From assembly GCF_013155295.1 (NCBI RefSeq), contig NZ_JABJXT010000010.1, positions 62,001 through 126,000 on the forward strand: a DNA stretch of 64,000 nt, written 5' to 3'. Numbering within the stretch: position 1 is the first letter of the stretch; every line of letters starts with the position of its first letter. A program made the position numbers and the translations under genes. Of the stretch, positions 8,237-15,755 are shown in pieces. The notes under the pieces are model-generated. The model searched no databases. It saw only the letters and a list, made by a program, of their open reading frames with translations, and was not told the DNA's origin. The stretch comes from Pseudogemmobacter hezensis (GTDB lineage: Bacteria > Pseudomonadota > Alphaproteobacteria > Rhodobacterales > Rhodobacteraceae).

Positions 8237-10126
8237 TCAGCGGGGTGCCGAGGACAGCCGTTTAACCACCTGGATAAAGCGGTCCACCTCATCGGTGGTG
8301 TTGTAAAAGGCCAAAGACGGGCGCACGGTCGTCTCAAGCCCGAAACGGCGCAGGATCGGCTGGGCGCAGTGATGCCCGGTGCGAACCGCGATCCCCTCTT
8401 CGTTCAGGGCAACCCCCACCTCATGCGTGGTATAGCCGTCCAGCGTGAAGGACAGGACGCTTGCCTTGTCCCGCGCCGTGCCGACCAGGCGCACGCCTTT
8501 GATCGGGCGCAGAAGATGGGTCGCATAATCGAGCAGCTCATGCTCATAGCGGCCTATGTTCTCGATCCCCCAGTCCTCGACATATTCCAGCGCGGCACCC
8601 AGGCCCACCGCATCGGCGATATTGCCGGTGCCAGCCTCGAACTTATTCGGCGCGGGCTGAAAGCGGGTGCGCTCAAAAGTGACGTCTTCGATCATATTGC
8701 CGCCGCCCTGCCATGGCGGCATGTCGTCAAGGACCTCGGCCTTTGTCCAGAGCGCGCCGATGCCGGTCGGGCCAAAGATCTTATGGCCCGAGAAAACAAA
8801 GAAATCCGCGCCGATATCCTGCACATCCACCCGCATGTGGCTGATCGACTGCGCCCCGTCGACCAGCGCTTTCGATCCATTCCGATGCGCCAGATCGACG
8901 ATTTCTTTGACCGGAACCACGGTGCCAAGCGCGTTCGACACCTGGGTGACCGAGACCAGCTTCACCTTCGGCCCCAAGAGGCGCTGATATTCGGACAGGA
9001 TCACCTGGCCGTCATCGTCAACCGGGATCACCTTGATCTTCGCGCCGACCGCCCAGGCCAGCTGCTGCCAGGGCACGATATTGGCGTGATGTTCGAGGTT
9101 TGAGACGATGATCTCATCGCCCTGGCCGATGTGTTTCGCGCCCCAGGATTTGGCCACCAGGTTGATCGCCTCGGTGGTGCCACGGGTAAAGATCACCTCA
9201 TTGACTGAGGGCGCATTGATAAACCGCCGCACGGTTTCTCGGGCCTTTTCATAGGCATCGGTGGCGCGGGCAGCCAGCTCATGCGCGGCGCGGTGGATGT
9301 TCGAATTCTCATGCGCGTAGAAATATGAGATACGATCAATCACCTGGCGCGGCTTTTGCGTGGTCGCGGCATTGTCGAACCACACGAGTTGCCGCCCATT
9401 TACCCGCTCTTGCAGCACCGGGAAATCGCGGCGCACGGCATGGACATCAAAGGCCCCGCGTGTCGGCTGCGCAGGGGTTTCTGCGCGGGCCGGGGCCTTT
9501 GTGCTGTGCTTACCCGCCAGCAGCGCCTTCAGATCATCTGCACCCGGCAGGCCAAAGCTGCTGGCCGAGACCAGATCCTCGCGCGGCACATCCGGGGCCC
9601 GGCTTTGCGGCGCATAGGGCGCGGCATCAGCCAGGAAGTAGAAGGGCGATCCGCCCTCTGCCCCATGCGCGGCTGTGGGCGAGGGCGCCGCACGCGGGCT
9701 GACCTGCGGCACCCCAAGCGCATGGCCGCCGAAACGACCGTTCAACGCAGGTGGCACCGTGGTCGCATGATCCGGCAACCCATTGACCGCTGCAGCCTTC
9801 GGCGCAAGCGATGGAGTCGAGGCCAGCACAGCGGCCCCGTCCTGGGGTGTCGATGGCGCGGCATTGGCCCCGGGCGCGAAGGCCCCCGGAAGCGCCGGCC
9901 CATTGGCCAGCGGCCCCGGCGAGAAACCCGCCGGCTGCGGATTTCCGGGCACCGGGTTCGATGGCAGATGAGCCGCCGCCGGGATCTCCGGCGTCCCGCC
10001 CGCCGCAGCCGGAGCTGCGGCGAAGAACTGCGCGGCAAGCTGGGTCAGCGCCGCCACATCGGGCAGGCCCTGCGGCGTCTCAACCGGGCCCGGAAGCGAG
10101 TTACTTGTAGGTGTCGGGATAGTCAT
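8237..10126 (-). CDS. Encapsulin cargo cysteine desulfurase (SufS-like) with long disordered N-terminal arm
   Basis: 629 aa from the ATG at 10126. The first ~215 residues are rich in Pro, Ala and Gly with little predicted structure. The rest is a class-II (SufS-type) cysteine desulfurase: LVWFDNAATTQKPRQVID, the PLP lysine in FSGHKIFGPTG and the persulfide cysteine in RTGHHCAQPIL. Family 2A encapsulin cargo desulfurases have exactly this layout, the disordered arm acting as the loading domain. The enzyme removes sulfur from L-cysteine; in characterised systems it is stored as elemental sulfur inside the shell. The gene begins inside the last 26 bases of the encapsulin gene, so the two are translationally coupled. 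A start at 10168 is possible but would lengthen that overlap. Confidence 0.93.
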   Translation of the reverse strand: MTIPTPTSNSLPGPVETPQGLPDVAALTQLAAQFFAAAPAAAGGTPEIPAAAHLPSNPVPGNPQPAGFSPGPLANGPALPGAFAPGANAAPSTPQDGAAVLASTPSLAPKAAAVNGLPDHATTVPPALNGRFGGHALGVPQVSPRAAPSPTAAHGAEGGSPFYFLADAAPYAPQSRAPDVPREDLVSASSFGLPGADDLKALLAGKHSTKAPARAETPAQPTRGAFDVHAVRRDFPVLQERVNGRQLVWFDNAATTQKPRQVIDRISYFYAHENSNIHRAAHELAARATDAYEKARETVRRFINAPSVNEVIFTRGTTEAINLVAKSWGAKHIGQGDEIIVSNLEHHANIVPWQQLAWAVGAKIKVIPVDDDGQVILSEYQRLLGPKVKLVSVTQVSNALGTVVPVKEIVDLAHRNGSKALVDGAQSISHMRVDVQDIGADFFVFSGHKIFGPTGIGALWTKAEVLDDMPPWQGGGNMIEDVTFERTRFQPAPNKFEAGTGNIADAVGLGAALEYVEDWGIENIGRYEHELLDYATHLLRPIKGVRLVGTARDKASVLSFTLDGYTTHEVGVALNEEGIAVRTGHHCAQPILRRFGLETTVRPSLAFYNTTDEVDRFIQVVKRLSSAPR

Positions 10127-11030
10127 GGAACTTGCCGATCTCCACATCATCCAGCACAGCCAGGGCATCCGGCGATTGCACGACCAGCGAGCAGTAGAGG
10201 CTGATCAGGTAAGACGCGATGGCCGAGCGGTTGATCCCCATGAAGCGGACCGAAAGCCCCGGGGCCTGCTCGCCCGCGAGGCCCGGCTGATAAAGGCCGA
10301 CCACGCCCTGACGCTTGTCGCCAACCCGGATCAGCAGGATCTTGGTCTTGCCGTCAACCACGGGAACCTTGTCCGACGGGATGATCGGAATGCCGCGCCA
10401 GGTCAGGAATTGCGAGCCAAACAGCGAGACCGTGGGTGGCGGCACACCGCGACGGGTGCATTCACGGCCGAAGGCTGCGATGGCATCGGGATGGGTCAGG
10501 AAGAAGGCGGGCTCTTTCCAGACCTTGGCGATCAGCAGATCCAGATCATCGGGCGTCGGTGCGCCGGTCAGCGGGTAGTTCACCTGATCGGGGTGGACAT
10601 TGGCCAGAAGGCCGTAATCCGGGTTGTTGATCAGCTGGCCTTCCTGGGTTTCCTTGATCGTCTCGATCGCCAGACGCAGCTGCTCTTTGACCTGGTCAAA
10701 GGGGCTGGAATAGAGATCCGAGATCCTTGTGTGCACATCGACAATGGTCGAGACGCCGTTCAGGAAGTACTCGCGCGGGGTCTCATCATAATCGACGAAG
10801 GTCTGCGGCAGTTCGGATTCGTCCTCGCGGGCCGTGCAGGCCACATGCACATCCTGCGGATTTTTCACCGTGTTCAGACGATAGATCCCGGCCTCGACGG
10901 GCAGCCATTGCAGCAGGTGAACCAGCCAGCGCGGGCTGATCGTCGAAAGGATCGGGACGGTTTTGGTGGCATTGGCAAGCTGGCGGGCGGCGGTATCGCC
11001 AAGCGCAGATTGCGGGGTCAGATCAGCCAT
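10101..11030 (-). CDS. Family 2A encapsulin shell protein (SrpI-like)
   Basis: 309 aa, the usual size for family 2A shells, which have the HK97 phage capsid fold and self-assemble into nanocompartments. The N-terminal arm (SALGDTAARQLANATKTVP), the segment STISPRWLVHLLQWLPVEAGIYRLN and C-terminal SLYCSLVVQSPDALAVLDDVEI resemble the SrpI/encapsulin-2A family. I see no inserted cNMP-binding domain, which marks family 2B. The start at 11030 is preceded by GGAG. The desulfurase, rhodanese and serine acetyltransferase around it are the known partners of 2A shells, which makes the call strong. It was historically annotated in some genomes as a major membrane protein or SrpI, induced by sulfur limitation. 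Confidence 0.93.
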   Translation of the reverse strand: MADLTPQSALGDTAARQLANATKTVPILSTISPRWLVHLLQWLPVEAGIYRLNTVKNPQDVHVACTAREDESELPQTFVDYDETPREYFLNGVSTIVDVHTRISDLYSSPFDQVKEQLRLAIETIKETQEGQLINNPDYGLLANVHPDQVNYPLTGAPTPDDLDLLIAKVWKEPAFFLTHPDAIAAFGRECTRRGVPPPTVSLFGSQFLTWRGIPIIPSDKVPVVDGKTKILLIRVGDKRQGVVGLYQPGLAGEQAPGLSVRFMGINRSAIASYLISLYCSLVVQSPDALAVLDDVEIGKFHDYPDTYK

Positions 11031-11098
11031 GAGGCGCTCCGCTTGAGGAGGGTGGGATAGAATGCTGTGGGAAAATTATTTCTTCGATCAGGGTTTCG

Positions 11099-11143
11099 GC
11101 AGAAAATAGTTCCAATTCAATCAATTTTGGGAGAATTTTCTGC
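11099..11143. promoter_or_regulatory. Inverted repeat in the AT-rich region upstream of the encapsulin gene
   Basis: GCAGAAAAT (11099-11107) and ATTTTCTGC (11135-11143) are perfect 9-base inverted arms 27 bases apart. They lie 69 bases upstream of the encapsulin start in a 130-base, unusually AT-rich gap, so an internal promoter or operator is plausible. It could also fold as a hairpin in a longer transcript from the upstream genes. Confidence 0.5.
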
Positions 11144-11160
11144 TGTAATGGCGGCTGTGT

Positions 11161-12201
11161 TCAGGCGCTTTTGGCATGTTCATTCTCTGGCTGTTCACGC
11201 GATTGCACCCGGGCCTGGGAGACGATGCTGAAGGGGGGCACATCAGCCGTGACCCAGACATTGCCGCCAAGGACCGAGCCCTCGCCGATACTGACCCGCC
11301 CCAGCACGGTCGCGCCGGAATAGATCACTACGTCATCGCCGATGATCGGATGGCGCGGCAGGCCTTTGACGACATTGCCCTGCTGATCGGTGGGGAAGCT
11401 TTTGGCCCCCAGCGTGACACCCTGGAACAGCTGCACGCGCTCGCCGATGATGGCGGTGGCACCGATCACCGTTCCGGTGCCATGGTCGATGAAGAACGAG
11501 GCGCCGATGCGGGCACCGGGATGGATGTCGATCCCGGTTTCTCCATGCGCCATTTCAGCGATCAGCCGGGCGATCAGCGGCAGACCCAAAAGTGACAGCC
11601 GATGCGCCATGCGGTGGTTGATCAGCGCCCGCAGCCCCGGATAGCACAAAAGCACCTCATCGACGCCGCGTGCCGCCGGATCGGCTCGAAAGGCCGCGAC
11701 GACATCGCTGTCCAGCAGCCGCCGAATGTCGGGCAGCGCCCGGATGAAGGCTGAAACCAGCACCCCTGCCGCCGCAGGGTCGGGGGCCTCGCCCGCGCCC
11801 AGGGTGCGGCGCGCCCAGTCGAGTTCAAGCCGCACCTCATGGGTCAGCTCATGCACCACGCGCGTCAGCGTCCTGGCGATAAAGCCGTTCTCATTCTCCT
11901 GGCGCAGATCTGCCGGGCCAAGGCGCATCGGGAACAGCACCGCCCGCAGATCGGTGACGATGGCGGCCACCCGCTCGGGCGAGGGCAGCTCTCGCGGGCC
12001 CGCCTCTTCCAGCCGCAGCTGCGAGATGCGCCAGTCATGGCGGGCCTGGGCAAGGCCTGCGACGGTGGCGGCGATGTCATCGCTTTGGGCTGCGGCAGAC
12101 GGGAAGGGGCCGTGCGGCACCCCGGTGGATGCGGCAGCACAGAGAGAGGTCTTTGCCGTCGCGCGGGCATCGGGGCCGTGGCTGCGGGCCGGTTCTGGCA
12201 T
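11161..12201 (-). CDS. Serine O-acetyltransferase (EpsC/CysE type), copy 1
   Basis: 346 aa. Makes O-acetylserine from serine and acetyl-CoA, the first step of cysteine synthesis. The C-terminal half is a left-handed beta helix of hexapeptide repeats (GIDIHPGARIGASFFIDHGTGTVIG ... PIIGDDVVIYSGATVLG), with the catalytic His-Asp pair probably in IHPG and DHGTG. The N-terminal ~150 residues are helical with a disordered start. Length and motifs fit the EpsC branch often encoded beside family 2A encapsulins. The start at 12201 has GGAG about 8 bases ahead. It lies 130 bases before the encapsulin gene on the same strand. Confidence 0.9.
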   Translation of the reverse strand: MPEPARSHGPDARATAKTSLCAAASTGVPHGPFPSAAAQSDDIAATVAGLAQARHDWRISQLRLEEAGPRELPSPERVAAIVTDLRAVLFPMRLGPADLRQENENGFIARTLTRVVHELTHEVRLELDWARRTLGAGEAPDPAAAGVLVSAFIRALPDIRRLLDSDVVAAFRADPAARGVDEVLLCYPGLRALINHRMAHRLSLLGLPLIARLIAEMAHGETGIDIHPGARIGASFFIDHGTGTVIGATAIIGERVQLFQGVTLGAKSFPTDQQGNVVKGLPRHPIIGDDVVIYSGATVLGRVSIGEGSVLGGNVWVTADVPPFSIVSQARVQSREQPENEHAKSA

Positions 12202-12235
12202 TTCAGTCTCCGTTAAACCTGAGGCTCCCCGGCGT

Positions 12236-12300
12236 CATGGGGAAGGGGGCCGTGGGGGAAGGGGGCTCGTGGGGAAGGGGGGCCTTGGGGGGAAGGGGCG
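12236..12300 (+). repeat. G-rich degenerate tandem repeat
   Basis: Four or five imperfect copies of a GTGGGGAAGGGGGC-like unit fill this stretch, giving many runs of four to six G on the plus strand. It could form a G-quadruplex. On the minus strand (the sense of the surrounding genes) it is C-rich and lies in the ~200-base spacer between the rhodanese gene and acetyltransferase copy 1. Confidence 0.75.
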
Positions 12301-12314
12301 TTCTGAAAACGCCC
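12296..12314. other. Small hairpin next to the G-rich repeat
   Basis: GGGCGTT (12296-12302) pairs with AACGCCC (12308-12314) around a 5-base loop. On the minus strand no T run follows, so it is more likely an RNA-processing or attenuation hairpin than a full terminator. Confidence 0.45.
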
Positions 12315-12403
12315 TGAAAAAAGGAGCGGGGGAAAATGTCGGGGACAAATGCCGCCGGTCAGATCCGATCCAGGCGGCAGAGGCCACAGCGGGCCACGCG
12401 GCT

Positions 12404-12871
12404 TCAGTCTTGCAGCCAGGGCAGACCATGAAAACGCCAGCCATCCAGACCGCCCCGGTGACCATGGGCATCAAGATTGCCCTCGAAGCCCTGGTCGACG
12501 CTGTAGACGGCCGTGTAACCTGCCTTTGTCAGCGCCTCGGCGGCGGCGGCGGATCTTTTGCCGCTGCGACAAAGCAGCAGAATTCTGGCGGCCTTGTCGG
12601 GCAACTGTTGCGCGACCTGACGGATGAAATGCGGGTTGCGGTTCATCGCGGTGCCCGTGGCCCAGGCCACATGCAGCGAGCCCTCGATCCGCCCGACATA
12701 GGCGCGTTCCTCAATGGTGCGCACATCCAGCAGAGCCGCCTCGCCACGGGAAAACAGATCCCAGGCGCTCTGCGGACTGACCAGCCCGGCAAAGCCGATG
12801 GCCTCGGTCAGGGCCTGGCCTGAGGGAACGGGGGTGGCTGAAAAGCGGGTATCGGCACGCAGATTCATCAT
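12404..12871 (-). CDS. Rhodanese-domain sulfurtransferase of the encapsulin locus
   Basis: 155 aa from the ATG at 12871, chosen because AGGAG lies 4 bases upstream; a second ATG follows immediately. It is a single rhodanese domain with the active-site loop LLLCRSGKRSA near residues 98-108 (catalytic Cys), preceded by LLDVRTIEERAYVGRIEGS. Such proteins carry sulfane sulfur as a cysteine persulfide. A rhodanese is a regular component of family 2A encapsulin operons, where it may move sulfur to or from the compartment; that role is inferred. The same-strand acetyltransferase genes lie on both sides. Confidence 0.9.
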   Translation of the reverse strand: MMNLRADTRFSATPVPSGQALTEAIGFAGLVSPQSAWDLFSRGEAALLDVRTIEERAYVGRIEGSLHVAWATGTAMNRNPHFIRQVAQQLPDKAARILLLCRSGKRSAAAAEALTKAGYTAVYSVDQGFEGNLDAHGHRGGLDGWRFHGLPWLQD

Positions 12872-13187
12872 CACACTCCTGACACGGGCGCCGCTCACAG
12901 GGACCGGATCGCCTTCGCAACAGGGTCAGGATAGCGCCGTAATCCGCGTGCCGGGAACAGGATTTGCAGCCCGCCGGGCGCGCAAATGCAAACTTGGAAT
13001 GCCGCAATCGCGCAAAGCCTGGCGGGGATAATATTTCTCTTTCGCCGGGCATTTTCGGGGAAGCGTTTTGCTGGGCCCTGACGCGGCTGCGGCCCTGCAG
13101 ATCCGGTTTGGGCCATAAGGTTCCTATCGGAGAACGGCGCTGTGCCAGAGAATCAGCGCCGCCCGCGATCAGGCCATGGCTGCCGGA
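12872..13187. promoter_or_regulatory. Spacer between the second acetyltransferase and the rhodanese gene
   Basis: This 316-base stretch holds no convincing gene. It contains a hairpin, GGCGCTG (13136-13142) with CAGCGCC (13154-13160), 28 bases after the acetyltransferase stop but without a T run. It also has an AT-rich island near 13025-13045 that reads TATTAT on the minus strand, a possible -10 for the rhodanese and encapsulin genes. No good -35 accompanies it. Confidence 0.4.
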
Positions 13188-14222
13188 TCACGGGCTGTCT
13201 GGCTGCTGGCCAGGCTCAGCGGTGCCGCCTTCGGTCATCCGCAACTGGGGCCGCGCCTGGGTGACGACCGCGCCCGGCGCGACGCTTGCCAAAAGCCAGA
13301 CGCCGCCGCCGATTACCGCCCCCTTGCCCAGCGTGATCCGCCCCAGGATGGTCGCGCCTGCATAGATCACCACATCATCGCCGATGATCGGATGGCGTGG
13401 CTCGCCCTTGACCAGGCTGCCGCTGCCGTCATCGTGGAAGCTTTTGGCCCCCAGCGTCACCTGCTGATAAAGCCGCACATTGCGCCCGATCACCGCAGTC
13501 TCGCCGATCACCACCCCGGTGCCGTGGTCGATGAAGAAAGCCGGGCCGATTTTCGCGCCGGGATGGATGTCGATCCCGGTCAGCGAATGCGAATGTTCGG
13601 CCATGATGCGGGCGATCATGCCGATGCCGCTGCGGTAAAGCGTATGTGCGATGCGGTGATGCAGGATCGCCGCCACGCCCGGAAAGCAAAAGGCCACCTC
13701 ATCCAGGCTTTGCGCCGAAGGGTCGCCCTTATAGGCTGCCAGGATATCGGTGTCATGCAGATCGCGCACGATGATCAGCTGCGCGACGAATTCGCGGGCG
13801 ATGCTTTCGCCCTGGTGCTGCGCGGTGTCGGGGCTGGCATCGGGGGCCAGCATCAGCTCGGTGGTGATCAGCGCAGAGAGGCGGTCGCGGATCGAGGCCA
13901 GCATAGAGGCGACAAAGCTGTCGGTCTGGTCGGGCTGCAGATCGACGGGGCCGAAATGGCGCGGATAAAGCGCCGAGACCGCATCGTTCAGCACCTCGAT
14001 AATCGCGCGTTTTGAGGGCAGGCGCGGCGTCGGACGCCCGTGATAGCGCCGCTGTTGCGAGACCAGCCGCAAAAGCCGCAGCTTTTCGGTCAGGGCCGCG
14101 ATCAGCTCCGGGCCATCCGTGCTGTCAGCCGGATTGGGGGTATTGTCAAAGACCGCGTTTGTGAGCGGATTTGTGACCGGGTTGGTCCAGGGCGGGGTGG
14201 TGTCTTTGGGGGATCCGTCCAT
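13188..14222 (-). CDS. Serine O-acetyltransferase (EpsC/CysE type), copy 2
   Basis: 344 aa from the ATG at 14222, which has GGAG six bases upstream; in-frame GTG 14249 and ATG 14243 lack such a site. It has the same layout as copy 1: a disordered N terminus, a helical domain, then hexapeptide repeats (GIDIHPGAKIGPAFFIDHGTGVVIG ... PIIGDDVVIYAGATILG). It is clearly diverged from copy 1, especially in the N-terminal half, so it is a paralogue rather than a recent duplicate. Heteromer formation, or different cysteine feedback sensitivity, are possible reasons to keep both. Confidence 0.9.
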   Translation of the reverse strand: MDGSPKDTTPPWTNPVTNPLTNAVFDNTPNPADSTDGPELIAALTEKLRLLRLVSQQRRYHGRPTPRLPSKRAIIEVLNDAVSALYPRHFGPVDLQPDQTDSFVASMLASIRDRLSALITTELMLAPDASPDTAQHQGESIAREFVAQLIIVRDLHDTDILAAYKGDPSAQSLDEVAFCFPGVAAILHHRIAHTLYRSGIGMIARIMAEHSHSLTGIDIHPGAKIGPAFFIDHGTGVVIGETAVIGRNVRLYQQVTLGAKSFHDDGSGSLVKGEPRHPIIGDDVVIYAGATILGRITLGKGAVIGGGVWLLASVAPGAVVTQARPQLRMTEGGTAEPGQQPDSP

Positions 14223-14314
14223 CGCGCGCTCCGTCGCTGGCATTGGCACAGGCTGTCAGCGCAGGCCCTGGGTGTCAGACCCGGTCAATTGGCTGAGTTT
14301 GCGCTGACGGGTGC

Positions 14315-15115
14315 CTAGCGAATGTGATCCGCGCTGCCAATGGAAGGATCTTTTCTTCTTTGGGCCTTGTGGGGAAGGGATTTCTCTCTGCCCTCGGGGC
14401 CAAGCGCGCGCGACCAGTCTGTGGCTGTGCGCGGGCTGTGATGTGCTGCGCGAAAGCGGCGCAGCCAGTCCAGCTCTGCTCCGGGGTGAAACAGTGCGGC
14501 GATCAGGGGCTGTTGCAACAGCCGGGTGCGCAGGGCGCTTAGCCCTGGCAGGCCGGAAAGCAGGAAAAGGTTCAGATGCCGGTCGTAAAGACCCAGCCGC
14601 CACAAAAGCGGCGCGAGGATGCAGGCGCTGTCATCAGGGAGCGCATCGGCCAGGGCGGTGCGGGTGGCTGGCCGGGCGGTTGCCAGGGCTTCCAGCGGGT
14701 GCAGCGCCTGGCGCAGGGCGAAGATCGCCAGATCCAGATCGGCCGGGAATGCGCCTGGATCAAGGTGTTCCAGCCGGGCAAGGGCGGCTTCGGTCAGCTG
14801 AACCAATTGCAGATTGGCCGGGTCACCCGCAGCCGCCGCCCCGCCAGAGGCACGGGTTATGGCGGTCAGTGTCTCAGCCCCGTCTGCAAATGCGATTGGT
14901 CCTGCGTCTGGTGAATATATGCCCGGAGGGATCAGCGCCCCACCCTGCGGCGGTGCCGGATACGCGCCTGGATCGCGGCTTTCGGAGGGCAGACGCCGGA
15001 ACGGCCAGGATCGGGCCGCCAGCATAAGCTGCACAGTATCGGCCCAGGCGCTGCCCTCAGGCGCAAGCAGCTGCCAGTCTTCGCTTTTCCTTTCTGCTTT
15101 GGCCTGGGTTTTCAT
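14315..15115 (-). CDS. Protein of unknown function in the sulfur island
   Basis: 266 aa from the ATG at 15115; an upstream ATG at 15199 would overlap the preceding gene. I do not recognise a family. The protein has a Pro-rich segment (residues ~40-65: PSESRDPGAYPAPPQGG) and a mostly helical middle rich in Leu and Ala (about residues 95-220), with a basic, unstructured C terminus. It follows the AhpD-like gene by 49 bases on the same strand, so it is probably the third gene of a CMD / AhpD / unknown operon. No signal peptide or membrane helix is visible. Confidence 0.6.
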   Translation of the reverse strand: MKTQAKAERKSEDWQLLAPEGSAWADTVQLMLAARSWPFRRLPSESRDPGAYPAPPQGGALIPPGIYSPDAGPIAFADGAETLTAITRASGGAAAAGDPANLQLVQLTEAALARLEHLDPGAFPADLDLAIFALRQALHPLEALATARPATRTALADALPDDSACILAPLLWRLGLYDRHLNLFLLSGLPGLSALRTRLLQQPLIAALFHPGAELDWLRRFRAAHHSPRTATDWSRALGPEGREKSLPHKAQRRKDPSIGSADHIR

Positions 15116-15164
15116 GTCTGGCGGCTTCTTTTGTGGTGATTGGGGCAAGGGCCGGAGGGTGGGC

Positions 15165-15755
15165 TCAGATCTGGAGGCTCTGGCCCGCGGCCAGGGCAAG
15201 CCGCGCGTTCCAGTTGCTATAGGCGGCGGTCAGGATCAGATCGACGATCTCCTGGTCATCCAGCTTTTCTTCTTCCAGCCGCCAGAACAGGCGGTTCGAG
15301 GTGCGGGCGGGCACAGCGCTTAAGGCGCTGGCGGCGTCGATTTCCGCCCCGAGGCGACCTGTCAGCGGGCAGGGCAGCCCCTCTTCCAGCAAGAGCTCGA
15401 CCTCGCGCTTGCGCCGCAGGCCCTGGGCGGCGCGGCGGGCATGGGTGGCGGCGGTGAATATGCAGCCGATGCGGCGTGCAACGGCGGTGGCAACCAGATC
15501 ACGCTCGCCCAGGGAAAGCCCGGGGCCCCGGCGGCGGGCCAGAGCGGCCTGCGCCGCCGTCAGTGCATCTGCCTGCGTCTGTTGTATCTGATCGGCAGCG
15601 GTGGTCTTTGGTCGGGGCTGGTGCAGCGCCAGCGGCAGAAACGGCGCCGGGCCGCTTTCACTGTCACTGATCGACCCGGCCAGCCCGCCTGACTGCCAGG
15701 TCTGCCAGGCCAGCCCCGTCATCGCAAAGCGGCTGGGTCGGGTGGTCTCAGCCAT
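15165..15755 (-). CDS. AhpD/CMD-like alkylhydroperoxidase-domain protein (probably Avi_7169-type)
   Basis: 196 aa from the ATG at 15755, which overlaps the end of the preceding gene (ATGGCTGA). The pattern LGERDLVATAVARRIGCIFTAATHARRA matches the carboxymuconolactone decarboxylase/AhpD fold, but the usual redox CxxC is reduced to one cysteine (GCIFTAATH). The C-terminal EIVDLILTAAYSNWNARLA is typical of peroxidase-related AhpD relatives. Pairs of CMD-domain proteins like this occur in organosulfur uptake loci with luciferase-like monooxygenases. The exact reaction is not known. Confidence 0.7.
   Translation of the reverse strand: MAETTRPSRFAMTGLAWQTWQSGGLAGSISDSESGPAPFLPLALHQPRPKTTAADQIQQTQADALTAAQAALARRRGPGLSLGERDLVATAVARRIGCIFTAATHARRAAQGLRRKREVELLLEEGLPCPLTGRLGAEIDAASALSAVPARTSNRLFWRLEEEKLDDQEIVDLILTAAYSNWNARLALAAGQSLQI

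Noticed and set aside
9356-10204. Plus-strand open frame opposite the desulfurase arm
   Set aside because: Arg-rich shadow of a GC-rich Pro/Ala coding region; no start signal or motif.
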